Part shown: positions 24,768 to 32,562 of the stretch, in pieces
How positions within the stretch are numbered: position 1 is the stretch's first letter
How the letters are laid out: the number at the start of each line of letters is the position of its first letter
Assembly: GCA_029551285.1 (NCBI GenBank)
Contig: JAKPFT010000047.1
Coordinates: 1-34,283, forward strand
Source of the DNA: a bacterium
GTDB lineage: Bacteria; Ratteibacteria; UBA8468; B48-G9; DSTR01
Direction: 5' to 3'
Length of the DNA: 34,283 bases
Position numbers and translations under genes: made by a program
The notes under the pieces: model-generated
What the model was told of the DNA's origin: nothing
Databases searched by the model: none
The model's input: only the letters and a program-made list of their open reading frames with translations

Positions 24768-24845
24768 TTTTCATTCCTCTTTCTTCCATTTTTTGACACT
24801 ATTTTGACACTACCTCTGCCTGATTATACCACTGGCCACATTCTT

Positions 24846-27050
24846 TCAGAAAGTCCGGCCCAGATAGAAGAAGGTGTTCCCCTGACTCCGGGAACGCTGG
24901 CCGTGACCGAGGTAAACCGGACCGAGAAAGGTATCCGCGCCCACAAAAAGTGAGCCGCTCCAGCGCCACCGGTCAGGTGGCCACTTTTCCCAGGTGTTAC
25001 CCAGTTCCGCAGAACAGCCCACATACAAACTATGGCCGAAAAGAGAGGGAAAACGGCCGCTCCGGTAGTAGTACAACAATTTCCCCAGGCCAAAGGAATC
25101 TCCCCGCAACTGACCCTCCTCATAACCGGAAAGGGAAAAGAAGCCACCCAGGACAAACTTCTCGTACAGAGGCAGATGGCTACCAAGGCTGGTGCCTGCC
25201 TGGACTATCCCCCGCAAGGTGTGCCGACCCAGGGAATGGGCTGCCTGCACAGAAAAGGAAAGTTTCCGGTAACTATCGTCGGCTCCCAGTGCCGGCCAGG
25301 AATCAAAAAAGTCCAGTTTCAGATTGTAGCCGTAATGGGGGAAACTGGCGCGGTCAAGCTGGTCCAGGTTTATGGAACCGGCAAAACCGGCGTAATCAGC
25401 CTTATAACCAGGAGGAAGCAACTGACCGGAAATAGGCCCTCCTTCCACCAGTCCTTTCTCCAGCCCAAGTCTCACCTCTCCATACTGACCCAGCTGCCAG
25501 CCAAAATCAAGTCCACCTTTCACCAGAGTCATCCTCTGTTCAGAAATAGCCTCCTGGCCGTCATAGAAATCAAAAACTGTTTGTTTCAGTTCTATTCTTG
25601 GCGCCAGAAAAGTTGACCGGCCGGCACTGGTGGGCAAGAAAAGTTCCGTGGCGTAGCGCATGGTTTTGCCCAGCTCAAACTGGTTTTCCCAGTAGGCCCC
25701 GAGAGAACTCAACTGGGACCAGGTGTAGTTGACATGCACGCCATAATAGTTGTTCTCGCCAAAATCATCGTACAGGTTGAAACCCAGCCTCAGGTAATTT
25801 GGCCCCCAGGACTTGCTCTTCAGGCGTAAGAGCAGCCCTTCCTGGTTCTCCTGCCGGACCAGGTGGAAATCCACCAGTTCAAACTCCCCTAAGTCGTAGA
25901 TGCGGTCGATATCCTGCTGCAGTTTTCCCATCTGGAGCACCTGGCCAGGCCTGACCGAAAGTTTCCTTTTAATCATCTCCTGGGAAAGCCGTCCGGTTCC
26001 TTCTACCTTTACAAAAGCTGGTACTATTTCCGGTTTCGGGGCCAGACGGTGTCGGACAAAGTAGTCCTGGTATGCTTCTTCCGAAAGACTGTAGCGGCGG
26101 AGACTTTCGGTAAGCGCCTGCGCTGCCTTTTCTCCAAGGCTGATTAACTCCTGGCCCCGGGCAAAGGCCATGGAAGAAATGTTGCCCAGTTCCGGACAGA
26201 TAAGGATGTCTTTCTCCCGGTTAAGGCTGGCCGTCTGCTCCTGAACATTCCGGGTCGTCATCAGGTCCATAACCTGTGCGGAGATAGCCATCAAAGAGTT
26301 AAGCTTCTCCCGGCTTAAAAGCGGCATGGTGACATCCACCGCGATAATAACTTCCGCGCCCATCTTCCTGACAATTTCCACCGGCAGGTTACAGACCAGA
26401 CCACCGTCCACTAAAAGCTGGCCTTCCTTTTCCACCGGCGCGAAAATCCCGGGAATGGACATACTGGCGCGCATGGCTTCCGGCAAACTCCCCCTGTTTA
26501 GGATGACCGGTTTTCCGGTGACAATGTCGGTGGCGACTGCCCGGAAAGGCACCGGCAACCGGTCAAAGTCTTCAATCTGACTGACAGGCAGGGTCAGTTG
26601 CCGCAGAAGAAAAATTAGTTGCTGGCCGGCAATCAACCCCTGCGGAAAATGAAACCGCCCCTTCTTGTAGCCCAGTTCAAAGTCAGCCATGTAGGTCTGG
26701 CTGAGTTGCTTCTGATGAAGAGAAAGAAGTTTCCGGGGCGGCCGGTCCTTGAACAGGTTAGCCCAGTCAGTCCTTAGAACAGCCTCTTCAATCTCTGTCG
26801 CGGACATTCCGGAAGCCCACAGCCCCCCAACAATGGCACCCATGCTGGTACCGGCCACAAAATCCACTGGCACCCGCAGTTGTTCCAGAACCTTCAGCAC
26901 GCCCACATGGGCCAGACCCCTGGCGCCACCGCCGCTCAAGACCAAACCGATTTTAACCCTTTCCCCGGTGGCAACCTCGGAGGCAGAGATGGTTTCCGCC
27001 ATTAGCAGACTGTTTAGCAGACAGCAGACAAGAAAAATAAGACGGTTCAT
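24846..27050 (-). CDS. Patatin-like phospholipase fused to POTRA and outer-membrane barrel (type Vd-like)
   Basis: A signal peptide (about 1-24) precedes a patatin domain (about 32-320) with oxyanion loop SGGGARG at 39-45, nucleophile Ser69 in GTSMG and partner Asp215 in VDGG, so the Ser-Asp dyad is intact. A POTRA-like segment (about 345-415) and a Omp85/BamA-type 16-strand barrel (about 420-734) follow, ending in YLGRTF with the terminal Phe of outer-membrane proteins. This is the layout of PlpD-type autotransporters, which show or release a phospholipase at the cell surface. It overlaps the heptose-kinase-like gene by one base (TAATG). Confidence 0.92.
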   Translation of the reverse strand: MNRLIFLVCCLLNSLLMAETISASEVATGERVKIGLVLSGGGARGLAHVGVLKVLEQLRVPVDFVAGTSMGAIVGGLWASGMSATEIEEAVLRTDWANLFKDRPPRKLLSLHQKQLSQTYMADFELGYKKGRFHFPQGLIAGQQLIFLLRQLTLPVSQIEDFDRLPVPFRAVATDIVTGKPVILNRGSLPEAMRASMSIPGIFAPVEKEGQLLVDGGLVCNLPVEIVRKMGAEVIIAVDVTMPLLSREKLNSLMAISAQVMDLMTTRNVQEQTASLNREKDILICPELGNISSMAFARGQELISLGEKAAQALTESLRRYSLSEEAYQDYFVRHRLAPKPEIVPAFVKVEGTGRLSQEMIKRKLSVRPGQVLQMGKLQQDIDRIYDLGEFELVDFHLVRQENQEGLLLRLKSKSWGPNYLRLGFNLYDDFGENNYYGVHVNYTWSQLSSLGAYWENQFELGKTMRYATELFLPTSAGRSTFLAPRIELKQTVFDFYDGQEAISEQRMTLVKGGLDFGWQLGQYGEVRLGLEKGLVEGGPISGQLLPPGYKADYAGFAGSINLDQLDRASFPHYGYNLKLDFFDSWPALGADDSYRKLSFSVQAAHSLGRHTLRGIVQAGTSLGSHLPLYEKFVLGGFFSLSGYEEGQLRGDSFGLGKLLYYYRSGRFPSLFGHSLYVGCSAELGNTWEKWPPDRWRWSGSLFVGADTFLGPVYLGHGQRSRSQGNTFFYLGRTF

Positions 27051-28102
27051 TATCTTCCGTAAAGGGCCTGGAAATCAGGCCAGAGAGAAAGAATTTCTTC
27101 CGGGCAGGCGGTTCCGGTGGTTCCGATTTTTCTAATGGTAACAGAAGCAGCCATGTTGGCTAACTGAGCGGCTTCCAGGAGTGTTGCGCCACTGGCTAAA
27201 GCCGCGCTCATCACCGCGGTGACTGTATCTCCGGCTCCGGTGATATCAATGTTTTCGGAAAGGGCAATGGTGGGCACGTGCTGGTAGCCTGAACGCTGGC
27301 ACAGAGTAATTCCGGAAGGGCCCCGGGTGACCGCCACCGTGGCTGCGCCAGTCTTTTTCAGAACTACCCTGGCTGCCTGGTGAATTGCCCGGGTTTGTTG
27401 TTCGGCTGGCAGAACCCTCTTTTCTGGAAACAAACCGGCCGCGGCCATTACCTCATAGTCGTTTGGCACCAGCAGGGAAAAGTTAGCCCCCATTATCAGC
27501 CGCCGCCGGGAATCAAGCACGGTTAACTTACGGTACTTTTTTCCCAGCCGGCTAACTTCTCTGGAAAAATCAGGACTGATGACCCCGCACTCCCTGGCCT
27601 GGTCAACCACCACAATAGCATCTACCCGGGGCAGCATCTCCTGCAGTTTTCGTTGCAGCGCGTCTTTTAAAGCCACGGGCAGACCAGCCTCATTCTGGGT
27701 ATCCACCCTTAAACTCTGCTGATAACTGGCTGTGGTGGCGTAGCGACTGCGGGCATAGAACTTTTCATAAGCCGGCGTCTTCCAGCGTTCAGAAAAGAAA
27801 ACAGCCCTGGTTCCAATCCTCCGCGCGGCCAGTTCTTTCTGAAGAATATGGCCATAGAAGTCTTTACCCAGGACCGTGAGCGCTTCCACCTGGCCGCCTA
27901 AAGCCGTGAGGTTCCAGGCAGTATTGCCGGCGCCTCCGGGACTGTAGATGTTTTCCACACAGCTGATGACCGGAATGGCGGCTTCTTCCGAGATATCCAC
28001 CATCACGCCCCGCAGGTATCTATCCAGGCAGAAATCTCCGGCTACCAGGAATTTTACCCGGGAGAGACTTTCCACCAGTTTCTTTAGCCTTTTTTCAGTC
28101 AT
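27050..28102 (-). CDS. PfkB-family kinase, heptose-7-phosphate kinase-like (RfaE/HldE N-domain)
   Basis: The 350 residues match the kinase half of HldE: GDFCLDRYLRG near the N-terminus, SPGGAGNTAWNL as the sugar-binding loop, and the ATP/anion-hole motif ITGAGDTVTA with the catalytic Asp. HldE makes ADP-heptose for LPS inner core; here the cytidylyltransferase half is absent, as in single-domain RfaE1. DISEEAAIPV, a feature of the family, supports the match, but a related sugar kinase is possible. It is the first gene of a leftward operon ending with the patatin-barrel gene. Confidence 0.82.
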   Translation of the reverse strand: MTEKRLKKLVESLSRVKFLVAGDFCLDRYLRGVMVDISEEAAIPVISCVENIYSPGGAGNTAWNLTALGGQVEALTVLGKDFYGHILQKELAARRIGTRAVFFSERWKTPAYEKFYARSRYATTASYQQSLRVDTQNEAGLPVALKDALQRKLQEMLPRVDAIVVVDQARECGVISPDFSREVSRLGKKYRKLTVLDSRRRLIMGANFSLLVPNDYEVMAAAGLFPEKRVLPAEQQTRAIHQAARVVLKKTGAATVAVTRGPSGITLCQRSGYQHVPTIALSENIDITGAGDTVTAVMSAALASGATLLEAAQLANMAASVTIRKIGTTGTACPEEILSLWPDFQALYGR

Positions 28103-28126
28103 CGTATCGGCTTTCCGGCAGGATGA

Positions 28127-28156
28127 ATTGTACCTGAGAAGACCTGGTTTTCACAA
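28127..28156 (-). promoter_or_regulatory. Promoter of the heptose-kinase-like gene
   Basis: Minus strand: TTGTGA (28156-28151), 18 bases, TACAAT (28132-28127). The RNA would start near 28120, about 18 bases before the ATG at 28102. It lies back to back with the plus-strand promoter, with three bases between the -35 boxes. Confidence 0.5.
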
Positions 28157-28159
28157 ATG

Positions 28160-28188
28160 TTTACAGCCGGGCGGCCTGCTCTTATAAT
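28160..28188 (+). promoter_or_regulatory. Promoter of the oxidoreductase / amidase / PHP operon
   Basis: TTTACA (28160-28165), 17 bases, perfect TATAAT (28183-28188). Transcription would start around 28195, within a few bases of ATG 28199, so the mRNA is probably leaderless. The frame's earlier ATG at 28157 lies upstream of this promoter and is discounted. Confidence 0.65.
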
Positions 28189-28198
28189 AAACACGGGC

Positions 28199-29251
28199 AT
28201 GATGGAAAAACTCAGGCTTGGTTTTGTTGGTGCTGGCAGTATGGGTCAGACCGCTCACCTGAAAAACTACGCGGTGCTTCCTGACTGCGAAGTGGTAGCC
28301 GTGGCTGAACTGCGGGAAAAATTAGGCCAGGCAGTGGCCAGTCGTTACGGCATCAGGCATGTTTATCGGGACCATCACCAGTTGCTGGCCAGGGAAAAAC
28401 TTGACGCTCTGATAGTTTCCCAGCCGTTTCGCCGGCACGGGCAGTTGCTTCCAGAACTCCTGCCAGCAGGTATCCCTATCTTCATTGAAAAACCCCTGGC
28501 GGCCTCGGTTCCGACCGGGGAAGCCATTGTTGCGGCTCTGGGCCAGAGCAAAACCTGGCTGATGGTGGGATATCACAAAAGGTGCGACCCGGCCGTGGAG
28601 GCGGCCCAGCAGGAAATCCAGCGGCTGAAAAAGACCGGCGAGGCAGGACGGCTCCAGTATGTCCGGTTAACCATGCCGCCGGGAGACTGGATTGCCGGCG
28701 GTTTTGACGACCTCATCAAAACAGAGGAACCTGTTCCACCCTTACCGCTGGACGGGCCACCACCGGATCTGAATGAGCCTGCCTGGCAGGAATACCTGAC
28801 ACTGGTGAACTACTACATCCATCAGATTAACCTGATGCGGTTTCTCTTGGCAGAACCGTACCGGGTAACTTATGCGCATCCTTCAGGGAAACTCATGGTG
28901 GTGGAAAGTGAAAGCGGCGTACCTGGCATCATTGAGATGGCTCCCTATACGGCCAGCAGCACCTGGCAGGAAACAGCCCTGGTGTGTTTCCAGCACGGTT
29001 ACCTGAAGATTGATCTTCCGCCGCCGCTGGCCATGAATCGGCCGGGAAATCTGGAGATTTTCCTGGACATTCCTGGCCAAAAAGGTCTGACCGTCAAACC
29101 GCAACTTCCTCCGGTGCACGCCATGCGGCGGCAGGCGGAAAATTTCCTGAAGGCTGTACGCGGGGAAGGTGAGATCGTCTGCCCCGCAGAAGAAGCCCTG
29201 CAGGACCTTGTGGTGGCCCGGGAGTATCTGCGACTGCTGCGTGGAGTTTAG
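28199..29251 (+). CDS. Gfo/Idh/MocA-family oxidoreductase
   Basis: The N-terminal Rossmann fold has FVGAGSMGQTAHL (the GxGxxG dinucleotide loop) and FIEKPLAAS, where the lysine is the family's catalytic residue. The C-terminal half is the alpha/beta substrate domain. The product is 350 residues. Family members reduce or oxidise sugars, inositols or amino sugars with NAD(P). ATG 28199 (or 28202) is chosen because the promoter -10 ends at 28188. The next gene follows by 2 bp, with a TTG start. Confidence 0.85.
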   Translation: MMEKLRLGFVGAGSMGQTAHLKNYAVLPDCEVVAVAELREKLGQAVASRYGIRHVYRDHHQLLAREKLDALIVSQPFRRHGQLLPELLPAGIPIFIEKPLAASVPTGEAIVAALGQSKTWLMVGYHKRCDPAVEAAQQEIQRLKKTGEAGRLQYVRLTMPPGDWIAGGFDDLIKTEEPVPPLPLDGPPPDLNEPAWQEYLTLVNYYIHQINLMRFLLAEPYRVTYAHPSGKLMVVESESGVPGIIEMAPYTASSTWQETALVCFQHGYLKIDLPPPLAMNRPGNLEIFLDIPGQKGLTVKPQLPPVHAMRRQAENFLKAVRGEGEIVCPAEEALQDLVVAREYLRLLRGV

Positions 29252-29253
29252 TC

Positions 29254-30024
29254 TTGCTTAAAATTGGTCTGGTTCAATTCAGGTTGGTGCCGGGCGACCG
29301 GGCTGAGAATAAACGACGGATTCAAGAACTGGTGCGAGCCTTTTCTGACCGGCCAGACTGGCTTATTTTTCCGGAGATGACCCTGACCGGTTTTTTTCTC
29401 CGGCAAGACCAGCCTGAGCCGGCGGCGGAAGACGAAGCCTTTTTTGGTCGGCTGGCCAGAGAGAGAAACTGCTGGGTCACCTTTGGGACGACGGAAGAAA
29501 GGCAAAATGTCGCCATCACCCTTGACCGGCAGGCTACACGCGTGGCTACCTACCGTAAAATTCACCTTTTCTCTCTTTCCGGGGAAGAGCGCCATCACCT
29601 TCCTGGCAAGCAACCGGTCAGCTTTTCCCTGAGAGGAATGAAGGTAACGCCGGCTATCTGTTACGACCTTCGTTTTCCCCTGCTTTTCTACCAGCAGGCC
29701 AGGACCACTGATCTTTTCGTCATCCTTGCCCACTGGCCGCTTTCCCGGATTGACCACTGGGAAATCCTCCTGAAAGCCAGGGCCGTGGAAAACCTGTCTT
29801 ATGTCATCGGCGTGAACCACACCGGAGATTCTCCTGACGGCAAAGGTGGCGGCCATTCTCTGGTGGTGACACCTGAAGGTCAGGTACTGCTTGACGCCGG
29901 TCAGGCAGAAGGGATTTTTACCGCTGTAGTGGCAAAGGAAGTGGTGGCTCAGACCAGAAAACGCTGGCCTTTTCTCAAAGACCGAAAACCGCTGGAGGGT
30001 GAAAATGACAGTACCCAGAACTGA
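29254..30024 (+). CDS. Carbon-nitrogen hydrolase (nitrilase superfamily, omega-amidase-like)
   Basis: The Glu-Lys-Cys triad is complete: Glu41 in FPEMTLTG, Lys102 in YRKIHLF and Cys136 in CYDLRFP. At 256 residues it fits the omega-amidase/YafV-type branch of the superfamily, which releases ammonia from amides. The substrate is not known. The start is TTG 29254, two bases after the oxidoreductase stop, with no clear Shine-Dalgarno; translational coupling is likely. The end overlaps the PHP gene. Confidence 0.88.
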   Translation: MLKIGLVQFRLVPGDRAENKRRIQELVRAFSDRPDWLIFPEMTLTGFFLRQDQPEPAAEDEAFFGRLARERNCWVTFGTTEERQNVAITLDRQATRVATYRKIHLFSLSGEERHHLPGKQPVSFSLRGMKVTPAICYDLRFPLLFYQQARTTDLFVILAHWPLSRIDHWEILLKARAVENLSYVIGVNHTGDSPDGKGGGHSLVVTPEGQVLLDAGQAEGIFTAVVAKEVVAQTRKRWPFLKDRKPLEGENDSTQN

Positions 30025-30805
30025 TTATCATATCCACACGCATTACTTAGGGTGTGCCAACAGCACCATGACGCTACCTGAGATTATCAGGGAGTGCCAG
30101 AACGCAGGGGTAAACTCTTTAGCCATCACCGACCATCTCAACTCCCTGGAACAGTTGCCGCTGCATCTGAAGATTCGCCAGGAACTGGAAAAGATGGAGG
30201 CCGAAGTAGAAGTTTTCTTTGGCGTGGAACTGAACTTCACCGGGTGCGACGGTAAGTTTGTTTACAGCGAGGAGCTCCGTCAGCAGGCGGGGTTTCAGTT
30301 TGCCATCGGTGGCATCCACACCACTTATCTGCAGGAGTACGACCTCGAAAAACTGGTGGATATCCAGCACCGCCACCACCTGAAGACCTGTGCCGACCCG
30401 GCAGTAAGTGTGCTGGTTCATCCTTACTGGTTCGGCCAGGGTGAGTTTGACCGCAACCACTGGCCCTGGTTTGATTCCATGAAAGCCGTTCCGGTCTCCT
30501 ACATTCGGGAATTAGGCCAGGTCGCCCGGGAAACACAGACAGCCATTGAAATCAATGCCAGCGCCAATCTTTGCAACCCGCGGTACAGTTCCTCTTACGT
30601 GGAAGAATACCTGGAGTTTCTCGCCATCCTGAATGAAGAAAAAGTCTGTTTCTCCCTTTCCTCTGACGCGCACAGCCTGGACAAATTAAAAACCATTGAG
30701 GCTTCCTGGCAGGCCGCTGAGAAATTGAAAATTCCTCCGGAACGTATCTGGCGGCCGGCCTGTCAGAGTTTCGTTAGAAAAAAGAGATATCGTCAGGAAA
30801 ACTAA
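30005..30805 (+). CDS. PHP-domain metal-dependent hydrolase
   Basis: PHP motifs for metal binding are present: DYHIHTHYLG, ITDHLNSLEQ, FGVELNF, a later HP in VLVHPYW, and SSDAHSLD near the C-terminus. Such proteins act as phosphatases or phosphoesterases (for instance histidinol-phosphatase type). ATG 30005 lies about 6 bases after GGAGGG; a GTG at 29999 would add two residues. It overlaps the amidase by 20 bp. Its stop is 5 bp from the stop of the convergent gene, with no visible terminator. Substrate unknown; its operon suggests small-molecule metabolism. Confidence 0.82.
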   Translation: MTVPRTDYHIHTHYLGCANSTMTLPEIIRECQNAGVNSLAITDHLNSLEQLPLHLKIRQELEKMEAEVEVFFGVELNFTGCDGKFVYSEELRQQAGFQFAIGGIHTTYLQEYDLEKLVDIQHRHHLKTCADPAVSVLVHPYWFGQGEFDRNHWPWFDSMKAVPVSYIRELGQVARETQTAIEINASANLCNPRYSSSYVEEYLEFLAILNEEKVCFSLSSDAHSLDKLKTIEASWQAAEKLKIPPERIWRPACQSFVRKKRYRQEN

Positions 30806-30810
30806 ACGAG

Positions 30811-32562
30811 TTACTTTTTCTCCGGTAGAAAGCAGTTGAGAAGCTTTGTTTTCCGGCTATAACTGGCCAGCCCGGCCAGAATATCGCGCAGGAACTGTCC
30901 GTAGTTAACCCGCTCCTGTTCCGTAACGGAAGTTCGTCCGCCGGGTCGTTGCGGCAACACCAGACAGTATCCCTGGCCCCGGGTTAGAAGAAAACCGACG
31001 TTTTCTCCTAAGACTCTCACCTCCTGCCCGGGCTGATACCGATAGGAGGAAACCGGGAAAATTGGGCCGTAAGATTTTTTCAAACGAAGATTTTGCCGCG
31101 CCCAGTCATCAGGCAGTACCTCGCTGCCAGGTACCACTTCCCCGCCGACCAGCAGGTTTTCTTCGGTGAAGAAAAGCCCGCTACCTTTTTCCAGAGGAAG
31201 TCCGGTGATTACCAGCAAACCGCCTTTTTCCACAAACTGGTTAAGCGTTCTTGACGGGAAAAGGCTGTCCACGTGGTATCTGGCTTTCATATAATCAGCG
31301 TCCCAGGTAGCCTTTTTTCCGAAATAGTTCGGCCCGAAAATAACGACCATCTCGTAATCAAAGGGGTTGGCCAGGCGAAACTCGGCGGCTGGCAGCAGGG
31401 CAAAGTTCTGCAGACCGGCCGCCGGCAGATATTCATGAATGCCGCAGCCGCCAACACTGATGTTGGTCGGCACCAGAAGCAGCGGCTTTTTTTCCACTGC
31501 CCTGACGGAACGTTTCACCCGGTTGAAGGCAGCCACGTTAAACGCCCAGATGTCAGGCTGGTCATAGTCCATCACTTTCACCCGCTGCTCGTCAGGTTCA
31601 AAAAAACCAACACCGTTCATACCGGCCTTCACCGCGGCGGCCAGCCGGGCTTCTTTGATTTTTGCCACCTTTTCCTCCGGGCCTTCTGTCCCGAAATGGC
31701 CAGCCACCAGCGCTACTATCTCCGCAGCCGGTGCCATTGTCCGGTAGGCGACCAGCCAGTAGGTAGCCTCCGGAGAAGAGTAGTTATCCGTGACAATCCC
31801 GTCAAAAGAACCAATCATGGTCTGGTACTCGCAGTACTGCCCACTGGCGACATCAGGCAGACCTTCAAACTGGAAGACCTTCAAGCCAGGATAGCGCCGC
31901 CGCAGATACTGGCCGAAAATCCGGTGGCCGGCCGCCGAAGAAATTGACCGGCAGGCCCAGCGCCAGAAGGCGAAGCGTTCCTCCTGCTTCCAGATTGGCG
32001 CCAGGGCCAGCTCCAGTCCGGTCTCCTGCTGGAGCAAACCAGCATACCTCCGGATACTGGGCGTGTGCCAGTCAGGTACCCGGTAGTAAGGATGAACGGT
32101 CTTCTCATAGCCGTACCACAACCCTGTTTCTTCCAGGAGATGAACCCCGTAGAGGTTTTCCACCCCGACCGCCTCCAGGACCTCATCCACCACCTGTCGA
32201 AAAAACTCTGCGCGCACCTTTTCGTCCTGACAGATATCAGGAAAATTGAACCGGTCCCAGTCGTAATCGCCATCAGGTCCCCAGAAAATATCCAGAATTA
32301 CTTTCTTACCGGCCTTCTTCAGCTGGCGGTAGCGCTGTCTGGTCTTTTCGGAAATCAATCTCGCTGGCGGTCTTTCCTGGGTGAGCACATAAACGACTTC
32401 GGGAGTGTTAATCACTTGTTCCAGTCCTGCCTGGCTCATGCCGTCCAGCGAGCCTGCCCGGTAAACCGCCAGGCCCACTTCCGCTCCGGCAACCGGCGAA
32501 AACAAAGGCAGGCTGGTTAGAAGGCAGACCAGAACCGTCAGAATTGAGTGTGTTCGGACCAT
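30811..32562 (-). CDS. Secreted protein, TIM-barrel-like front and GATase-like back; function unknown
   Basis: A signal peptide (about 1-27, ending VAGAEV) precedes 555 residues. The first part (about 30-345) looks like a glycoside-hydrolase-type barrel: alternating strands and helices, with segments such as VILDIFWGPDGDYDWDR, LYGVHLLEETGLWYG and FQFEGLPDV, where acids lie at strand ends. The second part (about 365-560) resembles a beta-galactosidase trimerisation or class I GATase-like fold, with FVEKGGLLVITGLPL. I do not recognise a named family. The ATG follows directly on the stop of the upstream secreted gene (TAAATG), so both are co-translated. A role on extracellular or periplasmic glycan is inferred. 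Confidence 0.6.
   Translation of the reverse strand: MVRTHSILTVLVCLLTSLPLFSPVAGAEVGLAVYRAGSLDGMSQAGLEQVINTPEVVYVLTQERPPARLISEKTRQRYRQLKKAGKKVILDIFWGPDGDYDWDRFNFPDICQDEKVRAEFFRQVVDEVLEAVGVENLYGVHLLEETGLWYGYEKTVHPYYRVPDWHTPSIRRYAGLLQQETGLELALAPIWKQEERFAFWRWACRSISSAAGHRIFGQYLRRRYPGLKVFQFEGLPDVASGQYCEYQTMIGSFDGIVTDNYSSPEATYWLVAYRTMAPAAEIVALVAGHFGTEGPEEKVAKIKEARLAAAVKAGMNGVGFFEPDEQRVKVMDYDQPDIWAFNVAAFNRVKRSVRAVEKKPLLLVPTNISVGGCGIHEYLPAAGLQNFALLPAAEFRLANPFDYEMVVIFGPNYFGKKATWDADYMKARYHVDSLFPSRTLNQFVEKGGLLVITGLPLEKGSGLFFTEENLLVGGEVVPGSEVLPDDWARQNLRLKKSYGPIFPVSSYRYQPGQEVRVLGENVGFLLTRGQGYCLVLPQRPGGRTSVTEQERVNYGQFLRDILAGLASYSRKTKLLNCFLPEKK

Noticed and set aside
23642..24789. Minus-strand frames of about 78-83 codons, one per repeat copy, similar to each other
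   Set aside because: The similarity follows from the DNA repeat. Changes are spread over all codon positions (for example Ile/Asn swaps), and there is no ribosome-binding site.
23650..24799. CRISPR array
   Set aside because: The repeat unit is 222 bases with repeated, similar spacers and no cas genes; CRISPR repeats are 23-50 bases with unique spacers.
23639..24807. Long plus-strand open frames (226 and 215 codons) running through the repeat array
   Set aside because: They exist because 300 and 222 are multiples of three. Substitutions between copies nearly always change the amino acid, which is not protein-type constraint, and the spacers encode low-complexity Ser/Phe/Pro runs.
31273..31947. 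224-codon plus-strand open frame
   Set aside because: It is antisense to the secreted barrel protein, without motifs or ribosome-binding site.
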